NCBI GenBank assembly: GCA_023434365.1
Contig: JAEYSV010000042.1
Location: forward strand, 39,680-103,679
Direction: 5' to 3'
Length of the DNA stretch: 64,000 nt
From: Bacillota bacterium
GTDB lineage: Bacteria > Bacillota > Clostridia > Lachnospirales > Lachnospiraceae
Shown here piece after piece: positions 18,003 through 27,235 of the stretch. The position numbers and the translations under genes were made by a program. Numbering within the stretch: position 1 is the first letter of the stretch; the number at the start of each line of letters is the position of its first letter. The notes beneath the pieces were generated by a model. The model saw only the letters and a program-made list of their open reading frames with translations, made no database searches and had not been told where the DNA came from.

Positions 18003-18033
18003 TTGACTTTGAGTCAACTCTAAGGAATATAGT
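18003..18033 (+). promoter_or_regulatory. MerR-type promoter with 19-bp spacer and dyad operator
   Basis: The -35 TTGACT (18003-18008) and -10 TATAGT (18028-18033) are separated by 19 bp, longer than the normal 17. The spacer holds the dyad CTTTGAGT-CA-ACTCTAAG. This is the classical layout for MerR-family activation by DNA untwisting. It drives the alcohol dehydrogenase-aldo/keto reductase pair. Confidence 0.85.
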
Positions 18034-18068
18034 TAATTTAGACAAAGAATTGAAAGGAGTATTGAATT

Positions 18069-19238
18069 ATGAATTTTAATTATTTCGTACCAACGAAAAT
18101 ATTATTTGGAAATGGAAAGTTGAGCGAACTCCACAAGGAGTCTTTACCGGGGAAAAAGGCCTTAATTGTTATTTCTTCAGGTAAATCAATGAGAGCAAAT
18201 GGATACTTGCAAAAAGTGGAAGAACAACTTCGTTTAGGTGGTGTTCAATCCGTTGTTTTTGATAAAATATTACCAAACCCTATAAAAAGCCATGTCATGG
18301 AAGGTGCTGCATTGGCAAAACAGGAGCAATGTGATTTTGTAGTCGGATTAGGCGGAGGCAGCAGTATTGATGCAGCGAAATCCATCGCTGTGATGGCGAC
18401 AAATGAAGGCGATTACTGGGATTATGTAGGAGGTGGCAGCGGAAAAGCTCTTCCCGTACCAAACGATCCTCTACCGATTGTAGCAATTACAACCACAGCC
18501 GGTACCGGTACCGAAGCTGATCCCTGGACTGTTATTACCAAGGATGACACGAATGAAAAGATTGGTTTCGGTTATGCCAAAACCTTTCCCGTATTATCCG
18601 TAGTTGATCCTGAATTAATGTTAACAGTTCCTCCTCATTTAACTGCTTATCAGGGCTTTGATGCGTTGTTCCATAGTACAGAAGGGTATATTAATATCAC
18701 TGCCAATACGATGAGCGATCTCTACAGTTTGAAAGCAATCGAGCTGTTAGCGAAAAATCTTCCAGATGCCGTGAAGGATAGTTCCAATCTTGATGCCAGA
18801 GAAAAGGTTGCACTCGGGAATACACTTGCGGGTATGGTGGAATCCACTTCCGGATGTACCTCCGAGCATTCTCTTGAACATGCGATGAGTGCCTATCATC
18901 CTGAATTACCACATGGCGCCGGTCTTATCATGATCAGTAAGGAGTACTTTAGCTTCTTTGCGAAAAAGCAAGTGTGTAATGCTCGTATGATCGATATGGC
19001 GAAAGCTATGGGTAATAAAAACGCGAATGATCCAATGGATTTTGTAGAAGCACTGGTCGATTTACAAAAGGCATGTAATGTTCATGAACTTAAGATGTCT
19101 GATTATGGCATTAGCAAGGAAGAGATTCCTACCTTAGCCCAAAATGCATTTAAGACCATGGGTGGCTTATTTGAAGTAGATCCTGCTCCGGTATCTCTCG
19201 AAGATTGTATTGCGATTTATGAAGCCTCCTACCGATAG
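18069..19238 (+). CDS. Iron-containing alcohol dehydrogenase
   Basis: A 389-residue group III (iron-dependent) alcohol dehydrogenase. The GGGS cofactor motif is in FVVGLGGGSSIDAAKS near residue 96, and the iron ligands are Asp and His in GFDALFHSTEG and the two His in EHSLEHAMSAYHPELPHGAG. It would interconvert aldehydes (for example butyraldehyde or lactaldehyde) and alcohols with NAD(P)H. The start has GAAAGGAGT upstream. It is 34 bases from an aldo/keto reductase gene and forms a two-gene operon controlled by the divergent MerR regulator. Confidence 0.93.
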   Translation: MNFNYFVPTKILFGNGKLSELHKESLPGKKALIVISSGKSMRANGYLQKVEEQLRLGGVQSVVFDKILPNPIKSHVMEGAALAKQEQCDFVVGLGGGSSIDAAKSIAVMATNEGDYWDYVGGGSGKALPVPNDPLPIVAITTTAGTGTEADPWTVITKDDTNEKIGFGYAKTFPVLSVVDPELMLTVPPHLTAYQGFDALFHSTEGYINITANTMSDLYSLKAIELLAKNLPDAVKDSSNLDAREKVALGNTLAGMVESTSGCTSEHSLEHAMSAYHPELPHGAGLIMISKEYFSFFAKKQVCNARMIDMAKAMGNKNANDPMDFVEALVDLQKACNVHELKMSDYGISKEEIPTLAQNAFKTMGGLFEVDPAPVSLEDCIAIYEASYR

Positions 19239-19272
19239 TAGATAGTGTGAGATAAGAAAGGAAAGATAAAAC

Positions 19273-20190
19273 ATGAAAAAAATCAATCTTGGTAACAGTA
19301 GTCTTCAGGTACCAAATGTAGCTGTTGGCTGTATGCGAATTAATAGTATTACTCCTCAGAAGGCTGAAGCGTTTGTACAAAAATCATTGGAGTTGGGAGC
19401 TAATTTCTTTGACCATGCGGATGTGTATGGCGGGGGTGAATGTGAGAGGATTTTTGCAGATGCAATTCATATGTCACCTCAGGTTCGTGAAAATATCATC
19501 CTTCAGTCCAAATGCGGTATACGCTCCGGCATGTTTGATTTTTCAAAAGAACATATTTTAACTTCTGTTGACGGGATCTTAAAAAGATTAAAGACTGACT
19601 ATCTAGATGTACTATTACTACACAGACCGGATGCTTTAGTTGAGCCCGAGGAAGTAGCAGCAGCATTTGATGAACTTGAGACATCCGGTAAGGTTCGTCA
19701 CTTTGGTGTATCAAATCAAAAGCCGATGCAGATTATGCTTTTACAAAAGTTTGTAAAACAACCAATCATAGCAAATCAATTACAGTTAAGTATAACCAAT
19801 GCAACCATGATTGGTAATGGACTCGAGGTGAATATGCTTACCGATAATGCAATCGATCGTGATGGAAGTATTCTTGATTATTGCAGAGTTCATGACATTA
19901 CCATTCAACCTTGGTCTCCGTTCCAGTATGGCTTCTTTGAGGGAGTATTCCTGGATAATGATAAGTTTCCTGAGCTAAATAGAACTGTAAATCAAATCGC
20001 GGAAAAATACAGTGTTACAAATACAACAATTGCAATTGCCTGGCTCCTTCGCCATCCTGCTAATATGCAGCCGGTAATAGGAACTATGAATCAAAATCGC
20101 TTGGAGGAAATCTGTATGGCCTCTGAAATCTATCTGACAAAGGAAGAATGGTATCAGATCTATATTGCCGCAGGAAACAAATTACCATAA
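19273..20190 (+). CDS. Aldo/keto reductase (YdhF-like)
   Basis: A 305-residue aldo/keto reductase similar in layout to E. coli YdhF. The catalytic residues are in FFDHADVYGGGECE (Asp, Tyr), LQSKCG (Lys) and LLLHRPDALVEPEEV (His); the C-terminal cofactor motif is MQPVIGTMNQNRLEE. It is the second gene of the alcohol dehydrogenase operon and ends before a strong terminator. Together the two enzymes suggest carbonyl detoxification. Exact substrate is not known. Confidence 0.92.
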   Translation: MKKINLGNSSLQVPNVAVGCMRINSITPQKAEAFVQKSLELGANFFDHADVYGGGECERIFADAIHMSPQVRENIILQSKCGIRSGMFDFSKEHILTSVDGILKRLKTDYLDVLLLHRPDALVEPEEVAAAFDELETSGKVRHFGVSNQKPMQIMLLQKFVKQPIIANQLQLSITNATMIGNGLEVNMLTDNAIDRDGSILDYCRVHDITIQPWSPFQYGFFEGVFLDNDKFPELNRTVNQIAEKYSVTNTTIAIAWLLRHPANMQPVIGTMNQNRLEEICMASEIYLTKEEWYQIYIAAGNKLP

Positions 20191-20282
20191 AATGAATCCT
20201 CTGTATTTATAACCGGCATAGATTGTAATGACATGCCTTCAGATTGTGTTAATCTGATACAGGCTAATACATTAAGTATAAG

Positions 20283-20325
20283 AGCGACGGCACCCTAAGA
20301 AACTCTCCCTTAGGGTGCCGTCGCT
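20283..20325 (+). terminator. Strong intrinsic terminator of the alcohol dehydrogenase operon
   Basis: A perfect 17-bp stem (20283-20299 and 20309-20325) with a 9-base loop is followed by TTACTTTATT. It can also work for the gene on the minus strand that ends at 20356. Confidence 0.9.
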
Positions 20326-20355
20326 TTACTTTATTAGAAAGCTGTCTCTCTCGTA

Positions 20356-20964
20356 CTAAGCCTTTTCAATTGGTAACCATAACTCGCAATAACTTTCTGT
20401 GATATCCTCTTCACAAGGTGGAGCATACATTTCAACATTATAGTTTCCAACAAGCTTATAGTCCTTACAGTTAGGCAACCATTCCCTCCACATCTTCGTA
20501 TTGGTATCCTGTATATTCTTCATCTTGCAAGGAAATACAGCCCATGTCCCGGCAGGAAGCGTTCTGGTCTCATATCCATCTGGAACATCCTTCCATGGCA
20601 AATAATTATCTGCTATCAGATAATCAAACTTCGAACCATCAGAATCAATACAAAGTCCAAACATCCCACAAACAATCTTACTTCCTCCATCTGTCATATG
20701 TTCTTTCCAAAACTTCGGAATCTCTTGTAATGCAACATCAATTACTTTTGCATCGCTACCTGCCAGCTCTCTTGCCGCTAACGACAGTCTTCTGTTACGA
20801 ATATATTCTGCAACACTAAATCCACACAACACAGAAAAAATACGCTGAAAATGAAACTCTGATACATATGCTTTTTCAGCTATATCCTTTATCTGAATGT
20901 CCTCTGTTAGATTTTGTTCCCTATATTCGATAGCGTTTTGCAAGCCCTCTGTCCAAGCACTCAT
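20356..20964 (-). CDS. AraC/GyrI-like regulator with an in-frame internal deletion
   Basis: The frame codes for 202 residues, whereas this architecture (compare the 290-residue protein at 3791-4663) needs about 285-295. The first HTH is intact (SEFHFQRIFSVLCGFSVAEYIRNRR). After AKVIDVAL the second HTH and the first part of the GyrI-like domain are missing; the sequence jumps to QEIPKFWKEHM and then runs normally to the C-terminus (GTWAVFPCKM...YCELWLPIEKA). The missing piece is roughly 90 codons and the frame is kept. DNA binding is probably lost, so this may be a pseudogene or a dominant effector-binding remnant. Confidence 0.8.
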   Translation of the reverse strand: MSAWTEGLQNAIEYREQNLTEDIQIKDIAEKAYVSEFHFQRIFSVLCGFSVAEYIRNRRLSLAARELAGSDAKVIDVALQEIPKFWKEHMTDGGSKIVCGMFGLCIDSDGSKFDYLIADNYLPWKDVPDGYETRTLPAGTWAVFPCKMKNIQDTNTKMWREWLPNCKDYKLVGNYNVEMYAPPCEEDITESYCELWLPIEKA

Positions 20965-21081
20965 GGAATCACTCCTTCTTGACTGTAAGTCAATTATAAT
21001 ACTATCACTAATAACCTTCCCGACTTTTCTTGCTTAGAATTGTAGGATGATAAATTATGTTTATCCAATAATATATAATAC

Positions 21082-21558
21082 CTATTTCACTGTTTTGTTA
21101 ATAAAATCAATTTCATACTGCTTATCCCCGTATTTTTCATCGTGATCAATAATCATACCTTCTGTGAGGGTGATACGCAAAACGATTGAGTTTGGATTCT
21201 CCTCATCGCCAACTTCATCGAACCAGTTAAAGATTTGTTTAAATTTAGCTCTGATTATCGCATTCTTCTCATCCTTAACCCAACCGAGATTCTCAGCAAT
21301 ACCCTGGAAAGTGTACCAACCTAACCCACAGACAGAAACCTCGTTGTTCTTCTCAATTTGTAGCATTTTATTCTTAGTTGCATCTGTTGAAACATAGAAT
21401 ACGCCGTTTTCATAATAGGCGCAAACCATACGGACCGCAGGGCGAGGACTGCCGGCCATGTTCGGCGATAATGACATTGTCGCAAGTGCAATCACTTCCT
21501 CTTTACCATTTCCACATAGTTCCTCCATAAGTTTCATCGCATTCTCGTATTTGCTCAT
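21082..21558 (-). CDS. Pyridoxamine 5'-phosphate oxidase-family flavin protein
   Basis: A 158-residue split-barrel protein of the PNPOx-like superfamily. The core has PRPAVRMVCAYYENGVFYVSTDATKNKMLQIEKNNEVSVCG (quoted in parts), which is the FMN-binding barrel with the K-M-x-Q-I pattern. Such proteins reduce or bind flavins, F420 or haem; the precise partner is unknown. It starts after a GGAGAAATTT-type site at 21562-21575. The DUF6273 gene lies 72 bases upstream. Confidence 0.85.
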   Translation of the reverse strand: MSKYENAMKLMEELCGNGKEEVIALATMSLSPNMAGSPRPAVRMVCAYYENGVFYVSTDATKNKMLQIEKNNEVSVCGLGWYTFQGIAENLGWVKDEKNAIIRAKFKQIFNWFDEVGDEENPNSIVLRITLTEGMIIDHDEKYGDKQYEIDFINKTVK

Positions 21559-21630
21559 ATGTAAATTTCTCCTTCCAAATTATATGTGCTGTAACTATAT
21601 TCAAACCTCTCGTAACGTTCCAGGGGCTTA

Positions 21631-22248
21631 CTATTCCAATCTTATCCACAAAGCAGGACGAACTCCGCCTGTACATCTTCCATCGCTGAGGTTGCCTTTC
21701 AATATATTGTTGCCCTGGATTCCTATATTACCGTCACCATGAATATACACGGCTTTTACATTAACGCGGCCAGGCGACCTTAGCCACCACCACCAAATCT
21801 TCCCTTTATTCGCTTCAAGTCTTGCTATTCGCTTACTGTTATTTTCATCTTTTCTTTCAAACCAATATCGTTGATTTTTACCTGGGTTATACAGTTTTGC
21901 ACTGCTATCACCAAAATATTGACACACTACCTCCTCAATACTCAATAAAAATACGTTGTCCTGCGTATCTACTCCACCTATCGAACCATACCACTGATTG
22001 TCAGGATTCTTGTTCAATACCGGAATGATTCTTGATTTCTCAGTTGTGGTAAATTTGTCATAAAACTCACCATTAAGATATTTTCGTAGTGCACAGTCAG
22101 CCCATGTTATCTCTTTATAAGCATCATGGTAAGCACGTTGTTCAATAATTTCTTCGGTTATAATCAAAGCTGCATTATCTTGTATGTCGAGCACACGCCA
22201 ATGATAACCACCGAATGATAGTGATGAGTCGATTGTAATATTATTCAT
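21631..22248 (-). CDS. DUF6273-domain protein
   Basis: A 205-residue protein. Most of it is one DUF6273 domain: SFGGYHWRVLDIQDN at the start, ADCALRKYLNGEFYDKF, and the C-terminal signature WWWLRSPGRVNVKAVYI...GGVRPALWI. This domain is common in Lachnospiraceae and resembles C-type lectin-like and formylglycine-type folds, but no function is known. There is no signal peptide or anchor, which is unusual because many DUF6273 proteins are exported. Confidence 0.75.
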   Translation of the reverse strand: MNNITIDSSLSFGGYHWRVLDIQDNAALIITEEIIEQRAYHDAYKEITWADCALRKYLNGEFYDKFTTTEKSRIIPVLNKNPDNQWYGSIGGVDTQDNVFLLSIEEVVCQYFGDSSAKLYNPGKNQRYWFERKDENNSKRIARLEANKGKIWWWWLRSPGRVNVKAVYIHGDGNIGIQGNNILKGNLSDGRCTGGVRPALWIRLE

Positions 22249-22302
22249 TTAAGCACTTCCTTCTATGTAATTGGTAATCTACCTTACCTTTCGAACTTAT
22301 TC

Positions 22303-23307
22303 TTAACCCTTCTCCTTGATCGGAAACAATAAATCAATCTGTAAATCTTTCATTTTGCCGCCTTTTTGTACAAAATTATAAAAATTCAATGTTTCTTCAA
22401 ATCCTTGTCCCGCAACCGTTTCCGTCGATGTCCAGCGTGGGGCATCCCAGTCATTATCATATTTATCGCTTTTATTAACCCATTCTCTTAATAAACGCCA
22501 ATCCTGGAAATCCCACGTCCTCAATACATGAGCAGCATATAACCCGCCGTCAAAAGTTCGTTTTATAAAAGGCTCAGGTATCTCCATGTCGTTGGGAATG
22601 GATACCCACATCTCATATACATGTGAAGATTCCCCAATTACTGCTGCACCCTTAGAGCAGTCAAACCCAAAACTTCGGGCGTCGGGTTTGATTTTCAGTA
22701 ATTCGCTTTTCTTAACAAATTGCGTTATCATGTCAATCGCTTTACCTTCGCAGCCTTCTCCCGTTTCGTAAACAGCAGCCACAGTCATAGGTGGCAGATA
22801 TAAAATCCTTACATCTTTGTCCGTCAGTTTACTCAAATTATCATTTGCCTTATTTAACTCATCCATTGATACGTTCTCCTTGATTTTATTATGAGAAAAT
22901 GAAAGAGTACTTACAATGGCAAGCATGGTTTTGTCATTTAATAAATCAAGCTTTAATAATACGTCCGCTTTTTCCTGAAGCTCATCGATAAAGCGCATCA
23001 ATATTAATTTGAGGGTAGACAGAGCTGTTATTTCCTCATCAAGCTCGCTAATGTTCTGTTTGAATATCTCAATGACCTCCACGGCATTTTGGTTATTAAG
23101 AATATCTTTAATCTGCTTGACTGGAATCTGCAGCTTACGCAAGATGATGATTTGTTGAATCCGTTGGATTGCATCTTCATCATAAGCCCTGTATGCATAA
23201 TCATCTTTTCGACTACTATTTATCAATCCGATTTCTTCATAGTAACATAACATTCTTCTAGAAATACCGTATTCCATTGATACTTGTCTTATCGTTTTTA
23301 AATACAT
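22303..23307 (-). CDS. MerR family regulator with GyrI-like effector domain (BmrR-type)
   Basis: A 334-residue regulator. Residues 1-75 are the MerR winged HTH (QVSMEYGISRRMLCYYEEIGLI), 80-125 a coiled coil, and about 150-334 a GyrI-like domain ending in LQIDLLFPIKEKG. BmrR-type proteins sense cationic or aromatic drugs. No transporter gene is adjacent in the right arrangement; a GNAT gene lies 57 bases upstream. Its target is unknown, and autoregulation is likely for the family. Confidence 0.9.
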   Translation of the reverse strand: MYLKTIRQVSMEYGISRRMLCYYEEIGLINSSRKDDYAYRAYDEDAIQRIQQIIILRKLQIPVKQIKDILNNQNAVEVIEIFKQNISELDEEITALSTLKLILMRFIDELQEKADVLLKLDLLNDKTMLAIVSTLSFSHNKIKENVSMDELNKANDNLSKLTDKDVRILYLPPMTVAAVYETGEGCEGKAIDMITQFVKKSELLKIKPDARSFGFDCSKGAAVIGESSHVYEMWVSIPNDMEIPEPFIKRTFDGGLYAAHVLRTWDFQDWRLLREWVNKSDKYDNDWDAPRWTSTETVAGQGFEETLNFYNFVQKGGKMKDLQIDLLFPIKEKG

Positions 23308-23364
23308 GATTGTTCCCTTTCTGTTTTCTTGATACCAAGTATATACCGTTACACGGTGTGCGAG

Positions 23365-23952
23365 TCAAGGGTTATCTCGTTTCATCATGATTGGATAACC
23401 ATTCCCCATTAACGTAATAAGTGAGAACCGCTTTTTCTTATATGTAATAAAACCACACTTTTCATAAAGATTTCTTGCATTAATATTTTTAGAAAGCACT
23501 TCTATATAGCATTCTTTATAGTTTTGTAGCGAAAATGCAAACTCAAGCAGTCCAGTCGCAACGCCTCTCCCTCTTGCGGACTTCGTTGTAGCTAATACAT
23601 CAATATAAATATCTGTATCTTTTTTTACTACCTGATTTTGAAATATCCAATTCATTTGTTTACATATCATTGTGCCTTTAAGTTTCCCATAAATTCTAAT
23701 GCATTGATCTAAGTCAAACTTGATTGGTCGTATATTTTTTAATCCAATTCCTAATATACCAAGAACTTTATCTTTTTCAATATAAGCATAAATATACGAA
23801 GAATGAAATGCCGTAGAGAATAGGCTTTTTAATTCATGTATATCTTTTGAAAATGTCATCATGTGTCCAAATCCCTCAATAAAAATATCAATCGTTTCTT
23901 CTTTTTGTATATTATTTAATTGACCAAATTCTTTAACCTCATATTGATTCAT
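23365..23952 (-). CDS. GNAT family N-acetyltransferase
   Basis: A 195-residue acetyltransferase. The acetyl-CoA loop is in DVLATTKSARGRGVATGLLEFA (quoted in parts) and YIEVLSKNINARNLYEKCGFITYKKK matches GNAT motif B. The N-terminal half is divergent. The substrate is unknown. The ATG at 23950-23952 has AAAGGAG before it. It sits between the MerR regulator and the ABC permease gene. Confidence 0.87.
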   Translation of the reverse strand: MNQYEVKEFGQLNNIQKEETIDIFIEGFGHMMTFSKDIHELKSLFSTAFHSSYIYAYIEKDKVLGILGIGLKNIRPIKFDLDQCIRIYGKLKGTMICKQMNWIFQNQVVKKDTDIYIDVLATTKSARGRGVATGLLEFAFSLQNYKECYIEVLSKNINARNLYEKCGFITYKKKRFSLITLMGNGYPIMMKRDNP

Positions 23953-24015
23953 GATATTACTCCTTTCAAGTTATTTCATTATCACTTAATTCCTTCTCTT
24001 GTTTTACCTAGTCAT

Positions 24016-25998
24016 TTATGATAATACATCATTTTTAAGTGTTTCAATGATATTATCCTTACAAATCCTTCTTCCTCCAATATAATATGCCAACGCTACA
24101 CAACCCATAATCATACAAGCAAATATACTAAGTGGAATAACTGGCATACTTTCCACAAATTCCTTAGCATTTATGTGGCTTGCTGTAGTCGCAAAGAGTA
24201 CGAAAATAATAGTCAACGGAATCGTAATCACAATAGGTTTACCACCAATGATAAGAGCTTCCATACATAATATCTTCTTAATTCCCCGTGGAGAAAGTCC
24301 TATGGAAATATAACGAGCAAATTCTCTTTTTCTTTGGTATATATATCCCAGTGTATTGGAAAATACATTAGCCAATCCTATAATAGCCAGCAGGCCACAT
24401 AGGCCGCCCATAATTATTGTATATCCTTTTATCATTTCTTGATTAAATAGTTCTTCTTCTACACGATTTTCAATTTCATAGTTTTTACCGCTCAAGGACT
24501 GCTCCATCTTTGACTGTACAGACTTGATAGCCTTGTCAGTTGTTGTTTGTACATTGATATATGTTTCCATGGAATCTAGACTCATATTTGCCGTTATTTT
24601 CTGCCATGTACTTGCAGACATAACTTGAACCAATGCATAATTTGCATATTCTTCTCTTAATACAGGTACTTTGTCCGTAAAGGCTAAAATCGGTACGTTT
24701 ACCTTATCGTTACTTCCCTCTTTGTTTTGAAATAGCGAAAGAACCATATTATCTTGCTCTTTGATAAATGGGATATAGTCTTTATAGCGGAAATTACTAT
24801 TCATATTATCCCAAATACGGTTGATTGTAACCATTCCCTGCTCGGTACCATTCATATTTACTTCAAGACGTTCGCAATAACTTTGAAAGCTCTTATCATC
24901 CAATATCATAATAGGCACTTTCACTTGATACTTATTATCTTTAACAGCTACCTCCGATCCTGCAATTGTCGAAATTCCTCCGAGCTTCTGTAAATGTTCG
25001 CCAATCATCTCGTCTGTGAGCCAGGTATAGACAGTTGCCTTCTGATATACGTTGCAACTATCAACCTGATTTAATGCATCTATATTCAATACATTTTCAA
25101 CATCCTTTATACTTTGATTTTTTACTGTCGCCATGATATCCCAAGCATCTTTGTATCTTTCAAAATAAGTGTGCTTTGTACTAATTCCTGAAAGAGTAAT
25201 AAAACAAAGGAAAATACTAAATGCGAAAAAAGAAAGTGTTAAAGACAAGGTTGTTGTACGAAGTGATTTTCTTCTTACATATAATGATTTTCTTGCCAAC
25301 TCTCCCTCAATACCAAAAAGCAAAGAAATCAGACGATATTTTTTTACTTTTCTCAAAGCATGCTTTTCTTCTTCTCCCTTAATAACCTGCAATGGACTTA
25401 TCTTACTTAATCGTCTCGCAGGTAACCACGCAGAACATAATACAGTAAATATGGAAGCAAGTAACGCAATTAAAAATAGACCAAAATGATAAGTAAGCTC
25501 TACATTTTCTCCACGATATGTACCTGCAATTCCGTTTGCAAACCTAATAAGTACCATACATAAAGCTACTCCACCGCCAATACCAATTAGAATCGGTAAA
25601 AGACATAATGCGAGCGCTTCCTGCAATAAACAAATTCGAATTTGTCTTGGAGTTGCACCAATACTTTGTAATAATCCTAATTGATGCAGTCTTGACTGCA
25701 TTGATACCAAAAAAGCATTTCTTATAATCAAAATCAAAGCAATACAGGCAACCACCATAACAAAACCAAAAAATGCAAGCAACATCGTTGGATGGTCCTT
25801 CTCTGAAATACTTACCGTGATTTTTGCCTGCCAATCACCTTCCTCTTTTACAATCTGATTAATATTATCAATCCACATATTATAAAAAACACTAGTAATA
25901 AGAGATAAAAACATTGCTGAAATAAATGCTGCCACCATAAGAGAAATACTTGTAGTCTTATTATTTTTTATATGACTGATTGAATACTCTTTCCACAT
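24016..25998 (-). CDS. ABC transporter permease, FtsX/MacB-type
   Basis: A 660-residue membrane protein with the BceB/FtsX-like layout: a first membrane helix (about 15-38), two FtsX permease modules (about 65-195 and 530-650; NAFLVSMQSRLHQLGLLQSIGATPRQI is the conserved coupling region), and a long extracytoplasmic domain between (about 270-520). The ATPase gene is only 5 bases upstream. These transporters move or shed peptides and lipids or resist antimicrobial peptides. No two-component sensor is next to it, unlike classical Bce systems. Confidence 0.9.
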   Translation of the reverse strand: MWKEYSISHIKNNKTTSISLMVAAFISAMFLSLITSVFYNMWIDNINQIVKEEGDWQAKITVSISEKDHPTMLLAFFGFVMVVACIALILIIRNAFLVSMQSRLHQLGLLQSIGATPRQIRICLLQEALALCLLPILIGIGGGVALCMVLIRFANGIAGTYRGENVELTYHFGLFLIALLASIFTVLCSAWLPARRLSKISPLQVIKGEEEKHALRKVKKYRLISLLFGIEGELARKSLYVRRKSLRTTTLSLTLSFFAFSIFLCFITLSGISTKHTYFERYKDAWDIMATVKNQSIKDVENVLNIDALNQVDSCNVYQKATVYTWLTDEMIGEHLQKLGGISTIAGSEVAVKDNKYQVKVPIMILDDKSFQSYCERLEVNMNGTEQGMVTINRIWDNMNSNFRYKDYIPFIKEQDNMVLSLFQNKEGSNDKVNVPILAFTDKVPVLREEYANYALVQVMSASTWQKITANMSLDSMETYINVQTTTDKAIKSVQSKMEQSLSGKNYEIENRVEEELFNQEMIKGYTIIMGGLCGLLAIIGLANVFSNTLGYIYQRKREFARYISIGLSPRGIKKILCMEALIIGGKPIVITIPLTIIFVLFATTASHINAKEFVESMPVIPLSIFACMIMGCVALAYYIGGRRICKDNIIETLKNDVLS

Positions 25999-26003
25999 GC
26001 AAA

Positions 26004-26687
26004 TTACCTCCTTCTATTTTCATCGGAAATAATTTTGCCATCTTCAATGTTAATGATTCGATTAGCTTCTAGTGCAATCTTTTCATCATGCGTAATCATA
26101 ATTATCGTTTGTCCGAGATTCTTATTGGATAGTTTCAGCAACTCAATAATCTCTCTCGAATTCTTATTATCAAGGTTTCCCGTTGGCTCATCGGCTAAAA
26201 GTAATGCAGGTCGATAAAGTAGTGAACGTACAATCGCTGTTCTTTGCTGCTGTCCACCAGACAGTTGGCTTGGCAGTGCATTTAACTTATCCTGGATACC
26301 TAATGATGATACAATATGGTCAAAAAACTCTTGGTCCGGCTTTTTTTTATCCAAAAGCATAGGCATCATTATATTACGTTTCACTGTAAGAGTAGGAATC
26401 AGATTGTAAAATTGATAGATCAATCCCACTTTTCTTCTTCGAAATATTGCTGCCTTTGTCTGGTTCAGCGTTGATAAATCTGTATTCTCCACAAATACTT
26501 TTCCTTCTGTCGGCTGATCCACCCCACCTAGTAAATGTAAAAGAGTAGATTTTCCTGAACCCGAAGCTCCAACAACTGCTACAAACTCTCCTTTTTCAAT
26601 GCTCAAATTTATATTATCCAATGCTACAACCTGATTATCTCTAGTCCCATATACCTTTTTAAGACCAATGCATTTTACAATCTCCAT
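26004..26687 (-). CDS. ABC transporter ATP-binding protein (LolD/MacB-type)
   Basis: A 227-residue ATPase with Walker A GASGSGKSTLLHLLGG, signature LSGGQQQR, Walker B LLLADEPTGNLD and the H-loop IIMITHDE, all intact. It pairs with the FtsX-like permease, which starts 5 bases downstream of its stop. The substrate is unknown. The upstream leader has a 15-bp tandem repeat (26753-26808). ATG at 26685-26687 follows GAGGTTTAATC. Confidence 0.95.
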   Translation of the reverse strand: MEIVKCIGLKKVYGTRDNQVVALDNINLSIEKGEFVAVVGASGSGKSTLLHLLGGVDQPTEGKVFVENTDLSTLNQTKAAIFRRRKVGLIYQFYNLIPTLTVKRNIMMPMLLDKKKPDQEFFDHIVSSLGIQDKLNALPSQLSGGQQQRTAIVRSLLYRPALLLADEPTGNLDNKNSREIIELLKLSNKNLGQTIIMITHDEKIALEANRIINIEDGKIISDENRRR

Positions 26688-27126
26688 GATTAAACCTCCT
26701 CAATCTAATAACAACCCACATAAAGAAAGGAGATAAGTCACAGAATTGTAGCTGTAAACTTATCTCATGTAAACTTATCTCATGTAAACTCATCTCATGT
26801 AAACTCATTGCAATTTTAGTCTCTTAACTTATATTTTGACCACAAAAAATCCCCCAAAATAGTATGAAGAAAAGCATCCATACGCAATGTCAATTTGATT
26901 GCACTGATTGTCATCTTCGCATCATGTTAATGCCTATTATACCTTCCATGATGATAGTTGTCCATAATTTGGTTTACGTTTATGCTTCTTTTAATCCAAC
27001 TTTCTAAACATCAAACTAATTGATTGATCCTGCAAGTTTGAATCCTCCGATTTCACTTTACACAGATAGTCCTTGGCATAGTACTCCATATCAACATTTC
27101 CAAAGTTCACTTCATATCATAATTAT
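26688..27126. other. Intergenic region with tandem repeat and a gene relic
   Basis: These bases have no complete gene. They hold the short tandem repeat at 26753-26808. On the minus strand at about 26991-27118 there is a 42-codon open stretch ending in DQSISLMFRKLD and lacking a start, which reads like the C-terminal end of a lost gene of unknown family. Confidence 0.4.
26753..26808. repeat. 15-bp tandem repeat, about 3.7 copies
   Basis: The unit TGTAAACTTATCTCA occurs twice exactly, then once with one change (TGTAAACTCATCTCA), then as a partial copy. It lies 65-120 bases upstream of the ABC ATPase start on that gene's promoter side. Confidence 0.85.
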
Positions 27127-27146
27127 ATATGAGCAATTATTCATAT
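27127..27146. promoter_or_regulatory. ArsR-type operator, upstream copy
   Basis: ATATGA-N8-TCATAT, an inverted repeat typical of ArsR/SmtB/CadC operators, lies just before the -35 box of the metal ATPase promoter. Confidence 0.65.
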
Positions 27147-27151
27147 ATATA

Positions 27152-27179
27152 TTGACAAATGGATTTTTTGTTATATAAT
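27152..27179 (+). promoter_or_regulatory. Promoter of the arsR remnant-metal ATPase operon
   Basis: TTGACA (27152-27157) and TATAAT (27174-27179) are both perfect consensus boxes with a 16-bp spacer. Operators flank it on both sides. Confidence 0.85.
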
Positions 27180-27190
27180 GAAATCATATC

Positions 27191-27210
27191 ATATGAATAC
27201 ATGTTCATAT
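27191..27210. promoter_or_regulatory. ArsR-type operator, downstream copy
   Basis: ATATGA-N8-TCATAT, with the same half-sites and spacing as the upstream copy and extended to 7-bp arms, lies just after the start-site region. Confidence 0.7.
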
Positions 27211-27235
27211 ATTCACATTGTTAAGGAGGATAAGA

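Noticed and set aside
24016..26687. A complete Bce-type peptide-resistance system with sensor and regulator
   Set aside because: Only the ATPase and permease genes are present; no kinase or response regulator is adjacent.
26753..26808. Short direct repeats as a CRISPR array
   Set aside because: The units are contiguous 15-mers without spacers and no cas gene is present.
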